Below are positions 32,411 through 32,537 of a stretch of 32,537 nt of DNA, in pieces. The stretch's first letter is position 1. Each line of letters begins with the position of its first letter. The DNA lies in the NCBI GenBank assembly GCA_913061185.1, contig CAJXTI010000044.1, forward strand, positions 1-32,537, read 5' to 3'. A program made the position numbers and the translations under genes. The DNA comes from an uncultured Oceanobacter sp. (GTDB taxonomy: Bacteria > Pseudomonadota > Gammaproteobacteria > Pseudomonadales > Oceanobacteraceae). The notes under the pieces were generated by a model, which saw nothing but the letters and a program-made list of their open reading frames with translations, was not told the DNA's origin and did not search any database.

Positions 32411-32440
32411 AAAAAAGCCTGGCAGAATAATCTACCAGGC
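32411..32440 (-). terminator. Intrinsic terminator (second of tandem pair)
   Basis: On the minus strand GCCTGG-N12-CCAGGC is followed by TTTTTT. It would back up the terminator at 32488 for a gene entering from the right. Confidence 0.7.
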
Positions 32441-32487
32441 CTTTGGTTTCAGGGTACTGTTCAGCACATTGGTTTTACAGCGAACGT

Positions 32488-32519
32488 AAAAAACCCCGCC
32501 CTGCAGCGCAGGACGGGGT
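32488..32519 (-). terminator. Intrinsic terminator for a gene beyond the right edge
   Basis: On the minus strand ACCCCGTCCTGC/GCAGGGCGGGGT (12-bp stem, one mismatch, 3-nt loop) is followed by six T. A minus-strand gene must end just outside the window. Confidence 0.85.
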
Positions 32520-32537
32520 GTTCTATTTAAGAGCTTG

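Larger units (their letters stand above)
32237..32537. other. Right-end intergenic region
   Basis: About 300 bp without a supported gene. It holds a 9-bp inverted repeat upstream of the GGDEF gene and two minus-strand terminators that must belong to a gene beyond the right edge. Confidence 0.6.

Overview
The window reads as chromosomal DNA of a marine-type gammaproteobacterium. The housekeeping proteins (ArgS with an FtsN-like SPOR protein downstream, IlvD, a ModF-like double ATPase, a HIT protein) look gammaproteobacterial, promoters are sigma70-like, and Shine-Dalgarno sites are good. I cannot name the genus; an oceanospirillad or Pseudomonas relative fits. No rRNA, tRNA, CRISPR array or intact insertion sequence was found.

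Layout. 1-460: remnant of a phage-type tyrosine integrase. 460-2443: a lipoprotein of the PHB-depolymerase family and a YdjM-like membrane protein, both on the minus strand. 2640-21925: a large catabolic island in two minus-strand operons plus a regulator and a porin. The upstream operon (19414 down to 10622) encodes an ABC importer (ATPase, binding protein, permease), a classical SDR, a two-domain extradiol dioxygenase, a NicC-like flavin monooxygenase, two small unknown proteins, a Rieske oxygenase, a Rid-family protein and the FMN/2Fe-2S reductase. The downstream operon (10346 down to 2640) encodes a cupin, an alpha/beta hydrolase, an atypical SDR, aspartate dehydrogenase, aldehyde dehydrogenase, a thiamine-diphosphate enzyme and aspartate ammonia-lyase. 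An IclR-type regulator (minus) and a porin (plus) are divergent at 20.6-20.9 kb. 22090-25354: alpha/beta hydrolase, SPOR protein, ArgS. 25355-26093: a 739-bp intergenic region with a cluster of DnaA boxes. 26094-32236: IlvD, an alpha-helical lipoprotein, ModF-like ABC protein, HIT protein and a dual-receiver diguanylate cyclase.

How it works together (inference). The porin and ABC importer would bring in an aromatic or N-heteroaromatic acid. The Rieske system and flavoprotein would hydroxylate it, the extradiol enzyme would open the ring, and the second operon would process the fragments to C4 units, with aspartate and fumarate as a likely exit. Four copies of a 16-bp near-palindrome (type GTTTC-N6-GAAAC) lie at the predicted +1 of the porin promoter and of both operon promoters. 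They are the best candidates for the IclR operator and tie the whole island into one regulon. The substrate is not identifiable from sequence alone. The other prominent signal is the DnaA-box cluster between argS and ilvD, which looks like a replication-origin or DnaA-titration element.
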